Of a DNA stretch of 64,000 bases, positions 17,175 through 26,966 are shown piece by piece (within the stretch, counting starts at the first letter, position 1; each line of letters opens with the position of its first letter). The stretch is from positions 62,001-126,000 of the forward strand of contig NZ_BSDD01000006.1 of the NCBI RefSeq assembly GCF_030268065.1, given 5' to 3'. The translations under genes were made by a program, and so were the position numbers. Below the pieces are notes generated by a model. That model had not been told where the DNA came from. It was given only the letters and a program-made list of their open reading frames with translations, and made no database searches. Source of the DNA: Geothrix rubra (lineage in GTDB: Bacteria; Acidobacteriota; Holophagae; Holophagales; Holophagaceae).

Positions 17175-20100
17175 TCAGTAGCCGGCCTTCTTGGGGTAGG
17201 CGGGCCGGGGCGTCGCCTTCACGGGATGCTTGACCAGGGAGGCCTCCACTTCCTGGATGGCCCGGTCGAGCTGGGGATCCTTGCCCTGGGCGAGCTGGGC
17301 GGGGTCGTCCATCACCTCGATGTCGGGATCCACGCCGTGGCCCTCGACGATCCACTTCCCCTCCTTCGAATAGATGCCGAAGGTGGGCACGGTGACCGCG
17401 CCGCCGTCGATGAGGCCGGGGGCGCCGCTGATGCCGATGAGGCCGCCCCAGGTGCGCCGGCCGATGAGGGGGCCGAGGCCCGCCTGGCGGAAGTACATGG
17501 GGAAGGCGTCGCCGCCGGAGCCGCTCCAGCCGTTGATGAGCATGGCCAGGGGTCCGTCGTGGGCCACAGGGGGCCACTGCCAGTTCATGCCGTCCCGCAC
17601 GCCCCAGTAGTTCAGGACCTTCCGGCCCAGGAGCTCGATGAAGCGGTCGGGGATCTGGCCGCCGCTGTTGAAGCGCTCGTCGATGACCAGGCCGGGCTTG
17701 GTCCACTGGCCGCGGAACTGGCGGACGAGGTCGTCCTGGCCGCCGATGCCCGTGTCGGGCACGTAGACGTAGCCGACCTTCCCGCCGGTGGCCTTGTCCA
17801 CGTACCGGCGCTGGGCCTCCACCCAGTCCAGGTAGCGGAGCCGCGCCTCGCTGGGCACGGTGTCCACCTGGATGTCGTGGGCGCCCTCCAGGGTGGGCTT
17901 GTCGTTCACGGTGAGGAGCACGGTCTTGCCGGCCAGGCCCGCGAAGGCGGCCCAGGGGTCGGTCTTCGGATCCAGCGGGACGCGGTTCACGGCCAGGAGG
18001 TAGTCGCCCTCCTTCACCTTCAGGCCGGCCTGGGCCAGGGGGGCCTTGGCCTGGGTGTCCCACTCGGCGCCCCGGAGGATGCGCTTGATGCGGAAGGCCC
18101 CGTTCTCCAGGGAGAAGTCGGCGCCCAGCAGGCCCACGCCCAGCCTCGGCCCGGTCTCGAGGTCGCCGCCGCTCCGGTAGCTGTGGGAGGAGTTCAGCTC
18201 GGAGATCAGCTCGCCGATGACGAAGTTCACGTCTTCCCGGGTGACGCAGGCGTCCAGCAGCTTCCCGTAGCGTTCATGCATGGCCTTCCAGTCCACGCCG
18301 TGCATGCCGGGATCGTAGAATAGGTCGCGCTCCTGGCGCCAGGCGTCGTCGAAGATCTGCCGCCATTCGGCCCGGGGATCGACCTGCATCATCAGCTCGC
18401 CGGTGGGGAGCTTCTTGTCCATCTTCTGGTCGGGTTTCAGGTCCACAATGGCGAAGTCGGCCTTCTTGTTCACGAGGACCTTGCTGCCGTCGGCGGAGAC
18501 GGTGGCCCCGTCCACATCCGGCAGGACGGTCTTCTCCTCGCGCTCCTTCAGGTCGTAGGTGTAGAGGGGGGTCTTCGCCTCGCCGCCCATGGTCATCTGG
18601 GCCGCCCGGCGGTAGACCACCTTGCCCTTCACGGCCGCCAGGTCCGCATAGTAGCCCGGTGCCGGGGGCAGCAGCACCATCCGCTCCTCCATCCCGTCCA
18701 GGTCGATGTCCACGGCCTTGGGCGTCTCCTGCTTGGCTTCGCCCTTGCCGTTCCCGTTCTTGGTGTCGCCCTCCTTCTTCTCCTCCTTGGCCTTCTCGTC
18801 CTTGGCGGCGTCGGCGTCGTTGCGGGACGCCAGCGGGGAGGCCACGTCCTTGCGGAGCGGCAGGGCCGCCAGCTTCGACGTGGCGGAGTACACCCAGGTG
18901 TTGTCCAGGTCGCTGTAGGTGGGGCTGAAGTGCTGGCCGGTGGTGAGGAAGAGGTAGTTGCCCTCGGGATCGAAAGTCACGTCCCCGGCGTCGTAGAAGG
19001 GCGAGGTCACCTCGTGCCGCTTCCCCTCCTTCGTGTCGTAGAGTACGACCACGCTGTTGCGGTTCTCGGTGTCGCGGACGTAGGTGAACCAGCGGCTGTC
19101 GGCGGACCAGCTGACGCGGAAGCCCTCCAGGTTGCCCTCGTACATGAACAGGCCCTTGTCCACCGCGGCGACCTTCCCCGTGGCCACGTCGCAGAGGTTG
19201 ATGCGCATGGCCTGGTCGGCGAAGACCACGTGCTTGCCGTCGGGGGACCAGGTGATGTGGTAGCGGAAGCCGGGGCCCATGTGGGTGACCTGGCGCTCGG
19301 TGCCGGAGCCGTCGGCGGGGCGGACCCACAGCTCGTACTCGCCGCTGCGGTCGCTGAAGTAGGCCAGTTCCCTGCCGTCGGGCGACAGGGCCGGGAAGCG
19401 CTCGCCCACGCCCGGGGTGCGGGTCAGGTCGAGGACGTAGCCGCGCTCGCCGGGCACGGAGAAGAGGTCGCCCCGGGCCTCGAAGACCGCCCGCTTGCCC
19501 TGGGGGGACAGGGTGACGTTGCGGATCAGCCTGGAGGCGTTCTCCTCGCGGGGCTTGAGGGTGGCCATGTCCGTGGCGACCTCGACCTTCACCTCCACGA
19601 GCTTCTCCGAGGGGAGCTCCACCCGGTACAGCCGCCCGCCGGCCTCCAGGACGATGTCCGAGGGCCCGATGGCGGGGAAGTGGACGTCGTATTCCTTGAA
19701 GAAGGTGACCTGCTTGAAGGCGCCGGTCTTCAGGTCGTAGGACCAGAGGTTGTTGCGCTTGTTGGCGTCCCGGTCGGACAGGAAGTAGAGGGTGTCCCCG
19801 TGCCACATGGGCTGGGCGTCGTTGGAGCCGCCCTCGGCGTGGGGCAGGCGGCGGGCGGTCTTCTGCTCCAGGTCGAAGAACCAGATCTCGGAGGCCATGC
19901 CGCCCCGGTAGCGCTTCCAGGTGCGGAAGTCCGTGGAGATGGGCTGGTAGGCCAGGGTCTTCCCGTCCGGGGAGAGGGCGCCGAACTCGCCGTAGGGCAT
20001 GGGCAGGACCGTCGGCAGGCCCCCCTGGGCGGGGACCTCGAACAGGCGGTTGAAGCGGTCCCGGCCCGAGAGCATGCCGGAGGCGAAGAGCAGGGACTTG

Positions 20101-20450
20101 CCGTCCGGGGTCCAGTCGAGCACCCGGTCGGGCATGGGGTGGTGGGTGATGCGGGTCGGCACGCCGCCGTCCACCGGCATGACGTAGATGTCCTGGTTGC
20201 CGTCGTAGTCGGCGCTGAAGGCGAGGGACCGGCCATCCGGGGAGAACCGGGCGAAGGTCTCCTCCCCCTTGGGGGTGGACAGCCGGTTGGCCAGGCCGCC
20301 GGTCTTGGGCACCACCCAGATGTCGCCCGCGTAGGTGAAGGCGATCTGGCTGGCGGAGACATCGGGGTAGCGCATGAGCCGGGCATCGATCTCGGCCTGG
20401 GCCGAGGAGGCCAGGACCAGGGCGCAGGCCAGGGAGGTGAGGAGGCGCAT
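17175..20450 (-). CDS. tricorn-like S41 protease with beta-propeller domains
   Basis: The 1091-residue protein starts with a signal peptide (MRLLTSLACALVLASSAQA), so it is exported. Residues 30-540 hold WD40/PD40-type propeller repeats (for example RFSPDGRSLAFSADYDGNQDIYVM). A Lys/Glu-rich spacer lies near 540-580. The C-terminal half has a tricorn core, a PDZ domain and an S41 serine protease domain. The nucleophile is probably Ser978 in GWSGSGGDAFP. Tricorn proteins degrade peptides to short products. GGAG before the ATG at 20450 supports the start. Confidence 0.95.
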   Translation of the reverse strand: MRLLTSLACALVLASSAQAEIDARLMRYPDVSASQIAFTYAGDIWVVPKTGGLANRLSTPKGEETFARFSPDGRSLAFSADYDGNQDIYVMPVDGGVPTRITHHPMPDRVLDWTPDGKSLLFASGMLSGRDRFNRLFEVPAQGGLPTVLPMPYGEFGALSPDGKTLAYQPISTDFRTWKRYRGGMASEIWFFDLEQKTARRLPHAEGGSNDAQPMWHGDTLYFLSDRDANKRNNLWSYDLKTGAFKQVTFFKEYDVHFPAIGPSDIVLEAGGRLYRVELPSEKLVEVKVEVATDMATLKPREENASRLIRNVTLSPQGKRAVFEARGDLFSVPGERGYVLDLTRTPGVGERFPALSPDGRELAYFSDRSGEYELWVRPADGSGTERQVTHMGPGFRYHITWSPDGKHVVFADQAMRINLCDVATGKVAAVDKGLFMYEGNLEGFRVSWSADSRWFTYVRDTENRNSVVVLYDTKEGKRHEVTSPFYDAGDVTFDPEGNYLFLTTGQHFSPTYSDLDNTWVYSATSKLAALPLRKDVASPLASRNDADAAKDEKAKEEKKEGDTKNGNGKGEAKQETPKAVDIDLDGMEERMVLLPPAPGYYADLAAVKGKVVYRRAAQMTMGGEAKTPLYTYDLKEREEKTVLPDVDGATVSADGSKVLVNKKADFAIVDLKPDQKMDKKLPTGELMMQVDPRAEWRQIFDDAWRQERDLFYDPGMHGVDWKAMHERYGKLLDACVTREDVNFVIGELISELNSSHSYRSGGDLETGPRLGVGLLGADFSLENGAFRIKRILRGAEWDTQAKAPLAQAGLKVKEGDYLLAVNRVPLDPKTDPWAAFAGLAGKTVLLTVNDKPTLEGAHDIQVDTVPSEARLRYLDWVEAQRRYVDKATGGKVGYVYVPDTGIGGQDDLVRQFRGQWTKPGLVIDERFNSGGQIPDRFIELLGRKVLNYWGVRDGMNWQWPPVAHDGPLAMLINGWSGSGGDAFPMYFRQAGLGPLIGRRTWGGLIGISGAPGLIDGGAVTVPTFGIYSKEGKWIVEGHGVDPDIEVMDDPAQLAQGKDPQLDRAIQEVEASLVKHPVKATPRPAYPKKAGY

Positions 20451-20600
20451 CGAATACTCCAGGTGAGGGTGGGGAGAATCCAGGCTACGCCGGAGGGGCC
20501 GGGAAGGTTGAGCCCGGCCCCGGGGCGGGGCGGTAGAATGGAGCTCCTGCCGGCCGGCTCCGGGTCATCCCTCGGGGCGGCGGAGTTCGTGGGGTGAGTC

Positions 20601-21692
20601 ATGGGACGCACGGCGTGGATCCAGACGGGAATGGCGATGCCGGTCCTCCTGGCCCTGGCGGCCTGCCGGCCCCCGCAGCCGGCCCTGCCGCCACCGCCGC
20701 CCCTGTCCCTGAGCCTCCAGCCCGCGGAGGCCACGGTGACGGCGGGTCACGACCTCCAGTTCGGCCACCGGATCACCAGCGGAAGCGGCACGGGCGTGGA
20801 TTGGCGGGTGCTGGAACCCGGCGGTGGCACCGTGGACGCCCTGGGCCGCTACCAGGCCCCTGGCCGGGCCGGCGTCTTCACCGTGGAGGCCCGGCCCCAG
20901 GCCGATCCGGCCCGCGCCGTGCGGGCCCGGGTGACGGTGGTGCCGGCGCCGGTCGGGACCATCTCGGCGCCCTCCACGGTGGCCCCGGAGGCCACGGGGC
21001 TCCGGGCCGGCGTGCCGGTGCAGCCGGGCTGCCGCTTCGCGTGGACCCTCACGGGCGGCACCCTCCTCTCCGGGGCGGATACGGACACCGTCACCTTCCT
21101 CGCCGGCGAGGGCCCCAGCCTGGTCCTGGCCTGCCGGATCACCAACGCCGCCGGGGACAGCCTCCGCTCCTCCGTGGAGATCCCGGTGGCCCGGCCCCTC
21201 GCCCTCCACATCGGACCGGCCAAGGCCACCCTCACCGTGGGCCAGTCCATGAGGTTCGGCTACACCCTGGAAGGGAACGGCGGCTCCGAGGTGATCTGGA
21301 GCGTGGATTCCCCCGGGGGCGGCACCGTCGATCCCGCGGGCACCTACCACGCCCCGGCACGGCCCGGGACCTACACGCTGCAGGTGGCCTCCCGGGTCCA
21401 CCCGGAGGCCACGGACCGGGCCCAGGTGCGGGTCGTGGCCGCGCCGAAGGCCGGCATCACGGCGCCGGACGCGGTGAAGGCCGGGGCCGCGGGGCTGGTG
21501 GCCCGGGTCCCGGAACAGCCCGGGGCCAGGTATGCCTGGGAGCTCCAGGGCGGCACCGCCACGGCCGGGACGCAGGGCCCGGTCCTCACCTTCGCCGCCG
21601 GGGACGGGCCCACCCTGACCCTGCGCTGCACCGTCACCAACGCGGCCGGGGACACCGCCTCCGGCACCCTGCAGATCCCCGTCACCCGCTGA
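20601..21692 (+). CDS. lipoprotein with tandem Ig-like repeats, unknown function
   Basis: The 363-residue protein has a lipoprotein signal peptide ending in LAAC (Cys22 would be lipidated), then a proline-rich stretch. The rest is two copies of a two-module unit. Module A (about residues 38-117 and 203-283) contains GGGTVD and a T-Y-x-A-P-like strand. Module B (about 118-200 and 284-363) contains GCRFAWTLTGGT or GARYAWELQGGT and an ITNAAGD or VTNAAGD end. This is the style of bacterial Ig-like (Big) surface repeats. It is divergent from the tricorn-like gene. Function unknown. Confidence 0.8.
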   Translation: MGRTAWIQTGMAMPVLLALAACRPPQPALPPPPPLSLSLQPAEATVTAGHDLQFGHRITSGSGTGVDWRVLEPGGGTVDALGRYQAPGRAGVFTVEARPQADPARAVRARVTVVPAPVGTISAPSTVAPEATGLRAGVPVQPGCRFAWTLTGGTLLSGADTDTVTFLAGEGPSLVLACRITNAAGDSLRSSVEIPVARPLALHIGPAKATLTVGQSMRFGYTLEGNGGSEVIWSVDSPGGGTVDPAGTYHAPARPGTYTLQVASRVHPEATDRAQVRVVAAPKAGITAPDAVKAGAAGLVARVPEQPGARYAWELQGGTATAGTQGPVLTFAAGDGPTLTLRCTVTNAAGDTASGTLQIPVTR

Positions 21693-21794
21693 CCAGCCGG
21701 GGCCCGGCCAGACGTGGAGGCTCCAGGACTCCTATCCATATCCATCCTGGATACAGGGCTTTACGGAAGCGCTCCCTGAGGGATCGGGTCGCGG

Positions 21795-22862
21795 TCAGTC
21801 CCGCACCCAGTGGCAGGTGTAGCCGCCGGGGTGCTTGAGGAGGTAGTCCTGGTGGTAGTCCTCGGCCTTCCACCAGGGGCCCGCGGGAACGATCTCCGTG
21901 ACGACGGGGCGGGGCCACTTGCCGCTGGCATCCACCTCCGCCTTCACCCGCTCGGCGGTGCGGCGCTGGGCCTCGTCGTGGTAGAAGATCGCGCTGCGGT
22001 AGGAGGTGCCCAGGTCGTTGCCCTGGCGGTTCAGGGTGGTGGGGTCGTGCATGCGGAAGAAGAAGCGCAGCAGGGCCTCGAAGCTGGTCTTCGTCGGGTC
22101 GAAGCGGATGAGCACGGCCTCGGCATGGCCCGCGTGGTGCTCGTACGTGGCGTTCGCCACGCTGCCGCCGGTGTAGCCCACCTCCGTGGCGATCACGCCG
22201 GGCTGCTGGCGCAGGAGGTCCTGCATGCCCCAGAAACAGCCGCCGGCCAGGGTGGCGATCTCCTCTTTCGGGGCGGGCTTCGGCGCCGCCGCGGCCCGCC
22301 CGAAGAGGGGCAGGAACCGGCCCAGGCCCTCCTTCTCCAGGTCGTCCACGGGCACGAAGCGCAGGGCGGCGGAGTTGATGCAGTAGCGCAGCCCGCCCCG
22401 GTCCCGGGGACCGTCATCGAAGACGTGGCCCAGGTGGGAATCCGCCTGCTTCGAGCGCACCTCGGTGCGGACGATGCCGTGGGAGAGGTCCCGCTTCTCG
22501 ACGACCTCCTCCGCCGCCAGGGGCTTCGTGAAGCTGGGCCAGCCGCAGCCGGAGTCGAACTTGTCCTTCGAGGAGAACAGGGGCTCGCCGCTGACGACAT
22601 CGACGTAAATGCCCTCGCGGTGGTCGTTCCAGTACTCGTTGCGGAAGGGCGGCTCGGTGCCGGCCTCCTGGGTCACGTGGAACTGCTCCGGCGTGAGCCG
22701 CTGCCTGAGGGCGTCCTGGCTGGGTTTCCGGGTGTCGTTCAAGGGAGCCTCGTTGGTCGGTGGGTTCGTGCCGGAGCGGGTGGCGTGGACGCCGGCCAGC
22801 ACCATCCCGATGCCCGCCAGCGTCACGAGGAGGGTGGTCCCCCATTTCATGCCCACGTTCAT
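21795..22862 (-). CDS. msrAB: bifunctional methionine sulfoxide reductase MsrB-MsrA, exported
   Basis: The 355-residue fusion repairs both methionine sulfoxide epimers. An N-terminal hydrophobic segment (about residues 8-24) looks like a signal anchor, so it acts in the periplasm. MsrB comes first (GCGWPSF with Cys106; catalytic Cys161 in RYCIN) without the zinc-binding CxxC pairs. MsrA follows, with catalytic Cys209 in GGCFWG. I chose the ATG at 22862; the ATG at 22850 is also possible. The B-then-A order is the opposite of Neisseria PilB. It ends facing the Ig-repeat lipoprotein gene. Confidence 0.95.
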   Translation of the reverse strand: MNVGMKWGTTLLVTLAGIGMVLAGVHATRSGTNPPTNEAPLNDTRKPSQDALRQRLTPEQFHVTQEAGTEPPFRNEYWNDHREGIYVDVVSGEPLFSSKDKFDSGCGWPSFTKPLAAEEVVEKRDLSHGIVRTEVRSKQADSHLGHVFDDGPRDRGGLRYCINSAALRFVPVDDLEKEGLGRFLPLFGRAAAAPKPAPKEEIATLAGGCFWGMQDLLRQQPGVIATEVGYTGGSVANATYEHHAGHAEAVLIRFDPTKTSFEALLRFFFRMHDPTTLNRQGNDLGTSYRSAIFYHDEAQRRTAERVKAEVDASGKWPRPVVTEIVPAGPWWKAEDYHQDYLLKHPGGYTCHWVRD

Positions 22863-22941
22863 GGTACAGGTCCCCCCCGCGGACTTGGATGCCGGCCGAG
22901 GACCGGGTGGTACAGCCGGCTCTGAATCCCCCTGGAACGGC

Positions 22942-24363
22942 TCAGTGTCCGCCTTCTCCGGCGAGCTTCCGGGCCAGGTCGCCCACGACGGCCTTGGCGT
23001 CGCCGAAGAGCATGAAGGTCTTGTCCAGGAAGTAGAGCTCGTTGTCGATGCCGGCGAAGCCGGGGTTCTTGGAGCGCTTGATGGCATAGACGGTGCGGGC
23101 TTTGTCTGCGTCGATGATGGGCATGCCGTAGATGGGGCTGGTCTTGTCCGTACGGGCGGCAGGGTTCACGACATCGTTGGCCCCGATGATGAGGGCCACG
23201 TCCGCCTGGGGCATGTCGCCGTTGATCTCGTCCATCTCCACCAGGTCGTCGTAGGGGATCTCGGCCTCGGCCAGCAGGACGTTCATGTGGCCCGGCATGC
23301 GGCCCGCCACCGGATGGATGGCGAACTTCACCGTGATGCCCCGCTTCTTCAGCAGGTCGTAGAGCTCGCGCACCTTGTGCTGGGCCTGGGCCACCGCCAT
23401 GCCGTAGCCCGGGACGATGACCACGAGGCTGGCCTGTTCCATGATCTGGGCCGCGCTCTCGGTCGTGTCGGCCTTGTAGACCTTCTCCTCCCCGCCCTCG
23501 GCCTTCTGCTGGGCCTGGCCGAAGGCGCCGAACAGCACGTTGGTGAAGGACCGGTTCATGGCCTTGCACATGATGATCGAGAGGATGAGGCCCGAGCTGC
23601 CGTCCAGGGCCCCGGCGGTGATGAGCAGCTTGTTGTTCAGCACGAAGCCCATGGCCACGGCGGACAGGCCCGCGTAGGAGTTCAGGATGGAGATGACCGT
23701 GGGCATGTCCGCCCCGCCGATGGGGATGATGAGCAGCACGCCGAAGGCCAGGGAGAGCAGGACGATGAGCCCGAAGGCCAGGGGTCCCCAGGCCGCGAGG
23801 GGATTCAGGACCAGGGCCACGCCCAGGCCCAGGGCGACCGCGAACAGGAGGAGGTTGACCAGGTTCTGGAAGGGGTAGGTCACCGGCCGCTGGGGGATCC
23901 AGGCCACCTCCTGCAGCTTCCCGGCGGCCAGCAGCGAGCCCGTGAAGGTGAGGAAGCCCAGGAGGATCTCGGCCACGAGGGCCACGACGATGAAGGGGGC
24001 CAGGGCCTCGGCATTGCGCTGCCCGTAGTAGAGGAAGTACTTCGCGGTGCCCACGAGGCCCGCGGCCAGGCCGCCGAAGGCGTGGGAGAGGGCCGTCCGC
24101 TGGGGGACAGCCGTGAGGGGCACCAGGGCCAGCGGGTAGCCGATGGCTGAGCCGAGCACGAACGCCCCGAGAATCCACCAGTAGTGGGTGCCGCCCGTGG
24201 CGGCCACGCCCGCCAGGGTGCCGGCCACGGCGAGCAGCATGGCGGCGACGCCCGAGAAGACGCCCTTGCGGGCCGTCTCGGGATCACTCATCCACCGCAG
24301 CGAGAGGATGAAGAGGGCCGTGGAGACCAGGTACAGGAGCTGGACGAGGGTCTCGGCGCTCAT
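22942..24363 (-). CDS. pntB: NAD(P) transhydrogenase subunit beta
   Basis: The 473-residue inner-membrane subunit of proton-translocating transhydrogenase transfers hydride between NADH and NADP+. It has about eight TM helices in residues 1-265, then the NADP(H)-binding domain III with [34 protein letters not shown] and the [10 protein letters not shown] motif. It overlaps pntA2 by 4 nt. It is the last gene of pntA1-pntA2-pntB, the split arrangement found in many bacteria. Confidence 0.97.
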   Translation of the reverse strand: MSAETLVQLLYLVSTALFILSLRWMSDPETARKGVFSGVAAMLLAVAGTLAGVAATGGTHYWWILGAFVLGSAIGYPLALVPLTAVPQRTALSHAFGGLAAGLVGTAKYFLYYGQRNAEALAPFIVVALVAEILLGFLTFTGSLLAAGKLQEVAWIPQRPVTYPFQNLVNLLLFAVALGLGVALVLNPLAAWGPLAFGLIVLLSLAFGVLLIIPIGGADMPTVISILNSYAGLSAVAMGFVLNNKLLITAGALDGSSGLILSIIMCKAMNRSFTNVLFGAFGQAQQKAEGGEEKVYKADTTESAAQIMEQASLVVIVPGYGMAVAQAQHKVRELYDLLKKRGITVKFAIHPVAGRMPGHMNVLLAEAEIPYDDLVEMDEINGDMPQADVALIIGANDVVNPAARTDKTSPIYGMPIIDADKARTVYAIKRSKNPGFAGIDNELYFLDKTFMLFGDAKAVVGDLARKLAGEGGH

Positions 24364-24731
24364 CTGGAGGCCCCTCCATTCACGTCCCGTTTCTTGAACA
24401 TCTTCAGCATCCGGTCCGTGATGAAGAAGCCGCTGACGATGTTCGTGGTGGAGCAGACGATGGCCACGAGGCCCAGGACCGTGATGAAGGTCGGGGCCTC
24501 CTTTCCGGCAGACACGATGATGGCGCCCACCACGGCGATGGCCGAGATGGCGTTGGTGAGGCTCATGAGCGGCGTATGCAGCAGGCGCGACACCCGCTGG
24601 ATGACCATGATCCCGATGAAGGTCGCCAGCATGAAGACGAACAGGGCGCCCATGAGGTCGAGCTGCCCGTGCCCGCCGCCCGCGGGGTGGGGCGGTCCCT
24701 GGACCGCGGTGGTAGGTGTCCCTTCGCGCAC
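24360..24731 (-). CDS. pntA2: NAD(P) transhydrogenase subunit alpha part 2 (membrane part)
   Basis: The 123-residue membrane subunit (PntAB) is the C-terminal TM portion of the alpha subunit. Four hydrophobic helices include FVFMLATFIGIMVIQRV and TPLMSLTNAISAIAVVGA, the latter a family hallmark. The GTG at 24731 has a strong GGAGG ribosome site six bases before it. It ends in a 4-nt overlap with pntB. Confidence 0.95.
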   Translation of the reverse strand: MREGTPTTAVQGPPHPAGGGHGQLDLMGALFVFMLATFIGIMVIQRVSRLLHTPLMSLTNAISAIAVVGAIIVSAGKEAPTFITVLGLVAIVCSTTNIVSGFFITDRMLKMFKKRDVNGGASR

Positions 24732-24747
24732 GTCGTCCTCCTTCCGA

Positions 24748-25899
24748 TCAGGCCTGGAGCGCCTTCAGGGTGGGCCCGTGGAGGACCTTTCCCTCGTGGG
24801 TGATCGCGCAGCCCTTCTGGAGGTCGTCGTCCCAGTCGAGCCGGAACGCCTTCCCGTCCTTGTCCCAGAAGGCCATGACGAAATTCAGCAGGTTCTTCGA
24901 GAACAGGGTGCTGGCGGCGCGGGGCACGGTGGCGGGCAGGTTCGTGGGCGCGAGGATGGTGACGCCGCCGGTCTCCACCCGCTCGCCCGGCTTCGAGAGG
25001 ACGCAGTTCCCGCCGCCGTCGGCCCCCAGGTCCACGATCACCGAGCCGGGCTTCATGGCCCGCACGGTGGCCTCGTCCAGCAGCTTCGGGGCCACCACGC
25101 CGCCGATGAGGGCCGTGGTGATGACCACGTCCACCTGCGCGCAGTGCTCGGCCAGCAGCTTGGCCTGCCGGGCCTTATCCTCTGCGGAGAGCTCGGCCGC
25201 GTACCCGCCGCCGGCCTGGGCGCTCTGGGCCAGCTCGATGCCCACGTACTTGCCGCCCACGGATTCGATCTGCTCCTTCACCTCGGGCCGCACGTCCGTG
25301 GCGGTGACGGCCGCGCCGAGGCGCTTGGCGGTGGCGATGGCCTGGAGGCCCGCCACGCCCGCCCCGATGACGAAGACCTTGGCGGGGAGGGTGGTGCCGG
25401 CCGCGGTCATGAACATGGGGAAGTAGGCGGGGAACTCCACGGCGGCCAGGAGGACGCCCTTGTACCCGGTGATGTTCGCCTGGCTGGAGAGGGTGTCCAT
25501 GGCCTGGGCGCGGGTGGTGCGGGGGATGCAGTCGGTGGAGAAGGCGGTGACGCCCCGCGCCGCCAGGCGCTTCATCGCGTCGAGGTTCCGCGTGGGGAAG
25601 AGCGAGGCCAGGAGCAGGGCCCCGGGCTTCAGCAGGTCGGCCTCGTGGGTCCCGTCCGGCCGGGCCTGCGGGGCCTGCACCTTCAGCACGAAGCCGGCCT
25701 CCCCGAGCAGGGCCGTGGCGTCCGCGACGATCCGGGCGCCGGCCGCCTCGTAGGCTGCGTCGGGAAACCCCGCCGCAACGCCGGCGCCGGCCTCGAGGGC
25801 CACCTCCGCCCCCGCCTGCACGAGCTTCCGGCAGGCGTCGGGGTCCAGGGCGACGCGCCGCTCACCCCCCCTCGTCTCCTTCGGAACAGCGATCTTCAT
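24748..25899 (-). CDS. pntA1: NAD(P) transhydrogenase subunit alpha part 1 (NAD-binding)
   Basis: The 383-residue soluble domain I binds NAD(H). It begins MKIAVPKETRGGERRVALDP, the shared start of PntA and alanine dehydrogenase. It has the Rossmann segment VFVIGAGVAGLQAIATAKRLGA and the ADVVITTALI-like stretch (QVDVVITTALIGG) used to contact domain III. The start is the ATG at 25899, with GAGGGGA upstream; in-frame upstream sequence is not coding. First gene of the pnt operon. Confidence 0.96.
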   Translation of the reverse strand: MKIAVPKETRGGERRVALDPDACRKLVQAGAEVALEAGAGVAAGFPDAAYEAAGARIVADATALLGEAGFVLKVQAPQARPDGTHEADLLKPGALLLASLFPTRNLDAMKRLAARGVTAFSTDCIPRTTRAQAMDTLSSQANITGYKGVLLAAVEFPAYFPMFMTAAGTTLPAKVFVIGAGVAGLQAIATAKRLGAAVTATDVRPEVKEQIESVGGKYVGIELAQSAQAGGGYAAELSAEDKARQAKLLAEHCAQVDVVITTALIGGVVAPKLLDEATVRAMKPGSVIVDLGADGGGNCVLSKPGERVETGGVTILAPTNLPATVPRAASTLFSKNLLNFVMAFWDKDGKAFRLDWDDDLQKGCAITHEGKVLHGPTLKALQA

Positions 25900-26039
25900 G
25901 GTCCCCTCACGATCTCCGGCTCCGGCTGGGCCGGCTCCGGGCGGGTCACTCGTGGAATGGTCTCCAACGTGGCATGGCCGGTCTGCAGGTGTGCCGACAC
26001 GATACACCGGCTCGGGGGGGCCCGCGCTACCCTTCGTGG

Positions 26040-26966
26040 ATGACGGATGGTGCCGCTCCCCCGGTCCCCCCCTCCCCGGCCCGGGGCCGGGGCGTGGGCC
26101 TGCTGCTGGTGGCGGCCTCCGGCCTCTGCTTCGGGATACTGCCCATCTTCAACCGGCAGGCGGCGGCCCTCGGTCTCGGCGTGCCCACCTTCCTGGCGGT
26201 GCGCTTCCTCGTGGCCGGGGGCGCCCTCTGGGCCTGGCTGGCGCTGCGGGGGCCGCGGGCCCGCCTGCGGGGCGGACAGGTGGCCGGGTTCGCGGGGATG
26301 GGTCTCCTCTACGTGGTGGAGAGCGGCCTCTACTTCGCCAGTTCCCGCCGCATCCCTGTGGCCCTCACGGCCCTCCTGCTCTACCTCTACCCGGTGCTGG
26401 TCGCCCTCTGGGAGTGGCTGGCGGGGCGCCACCGCCTGGAGGGGCGGGACCGCGTGGCCCTGGCGGCCTCCCTCCTGGGCACGGCCCTGGCCGTGGGTTC
26501 GCCGGGGCGGGGCACGGATGCCCTGGGCCTCGCCATGGGGCTGGCCACGGCCTTCGGGTACACGGCCTACATGCTGCTGGGGGCCCGCCTGCAGAAGGGG
26601 GTGCCGGCGCTGGTGGCCAGCGCCTGGATCATGGGCACGGCGGGCGTCCTGTATCTCGCCCTGGCCCTGGCCGCCCACCGCTGGGAGCCCGTCCTGGCCC
26701 TGAAGGCCTGGAAACCGCTCCTGGGCCTGGCCGTGGTGGGGACGCTGCTGCCCATCCCCATGCTGTTGGCGGGCATGGCCCGCATCGGCGCGGCGCGGGC
26801 CTCGGTGGTGAGCACCCTCGAACCCCTCGGCGCCTGCCTCTTCGGGGCCCTCTTCCTGGGGGAGCTGCTGCGGCCCTGGCAGTGGCTGGGGGCGGCCCTC
26901 ATCCTGGGCGCGGTGGTGCTGCTCTCGGCCGAACGCTCGGCGGAGGAGCCCCTGGCCGAGCGCTGA
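26040..26966 (+). CDS. EamA/DMT-superfamily transporter
   Basis: The 308-residue protein has ten predicted TM helices arranged as two five-helix EamA repeats (about residues 20-150 and 160-295). The end-of-repeat motif is ASVVSTLEPLGACLFGALFLGE. These exporters move metabolites such as amino acids or nucleotide-like compounds. The start at 26040 places the first TM helix at a normal distance. It is divergent from pntA1 and its stop abuts the convergent GGDEF-EAL gene with no gap. Confidence 0.9.
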   Translation: MTDGAAPPVPPSPARGRGVGLLLVAASGLCFGILPIFNRQAAALGLGVPTFLAVRFLVAGGALWAWLALRGPRARLRGGQVAGFAGMGLLYVVESGLYFASSRRIPVALTALLLYLYPVLVALWEWLAGRHRLEGRDRVALAASLLGTALAVGSPGRGTDALGLAMGLATAFGYTAYMLLGARLQKGVPALVASAWIMGTAGVLYLALALAAHRWEPVLALKAWKPLLGLAVVGTLLPIPMLLAGMARIGAARASVVSTLEPLGACLFGALFLGELLRPWQWLGAALILGAVVLLSAERSAEEPLAER

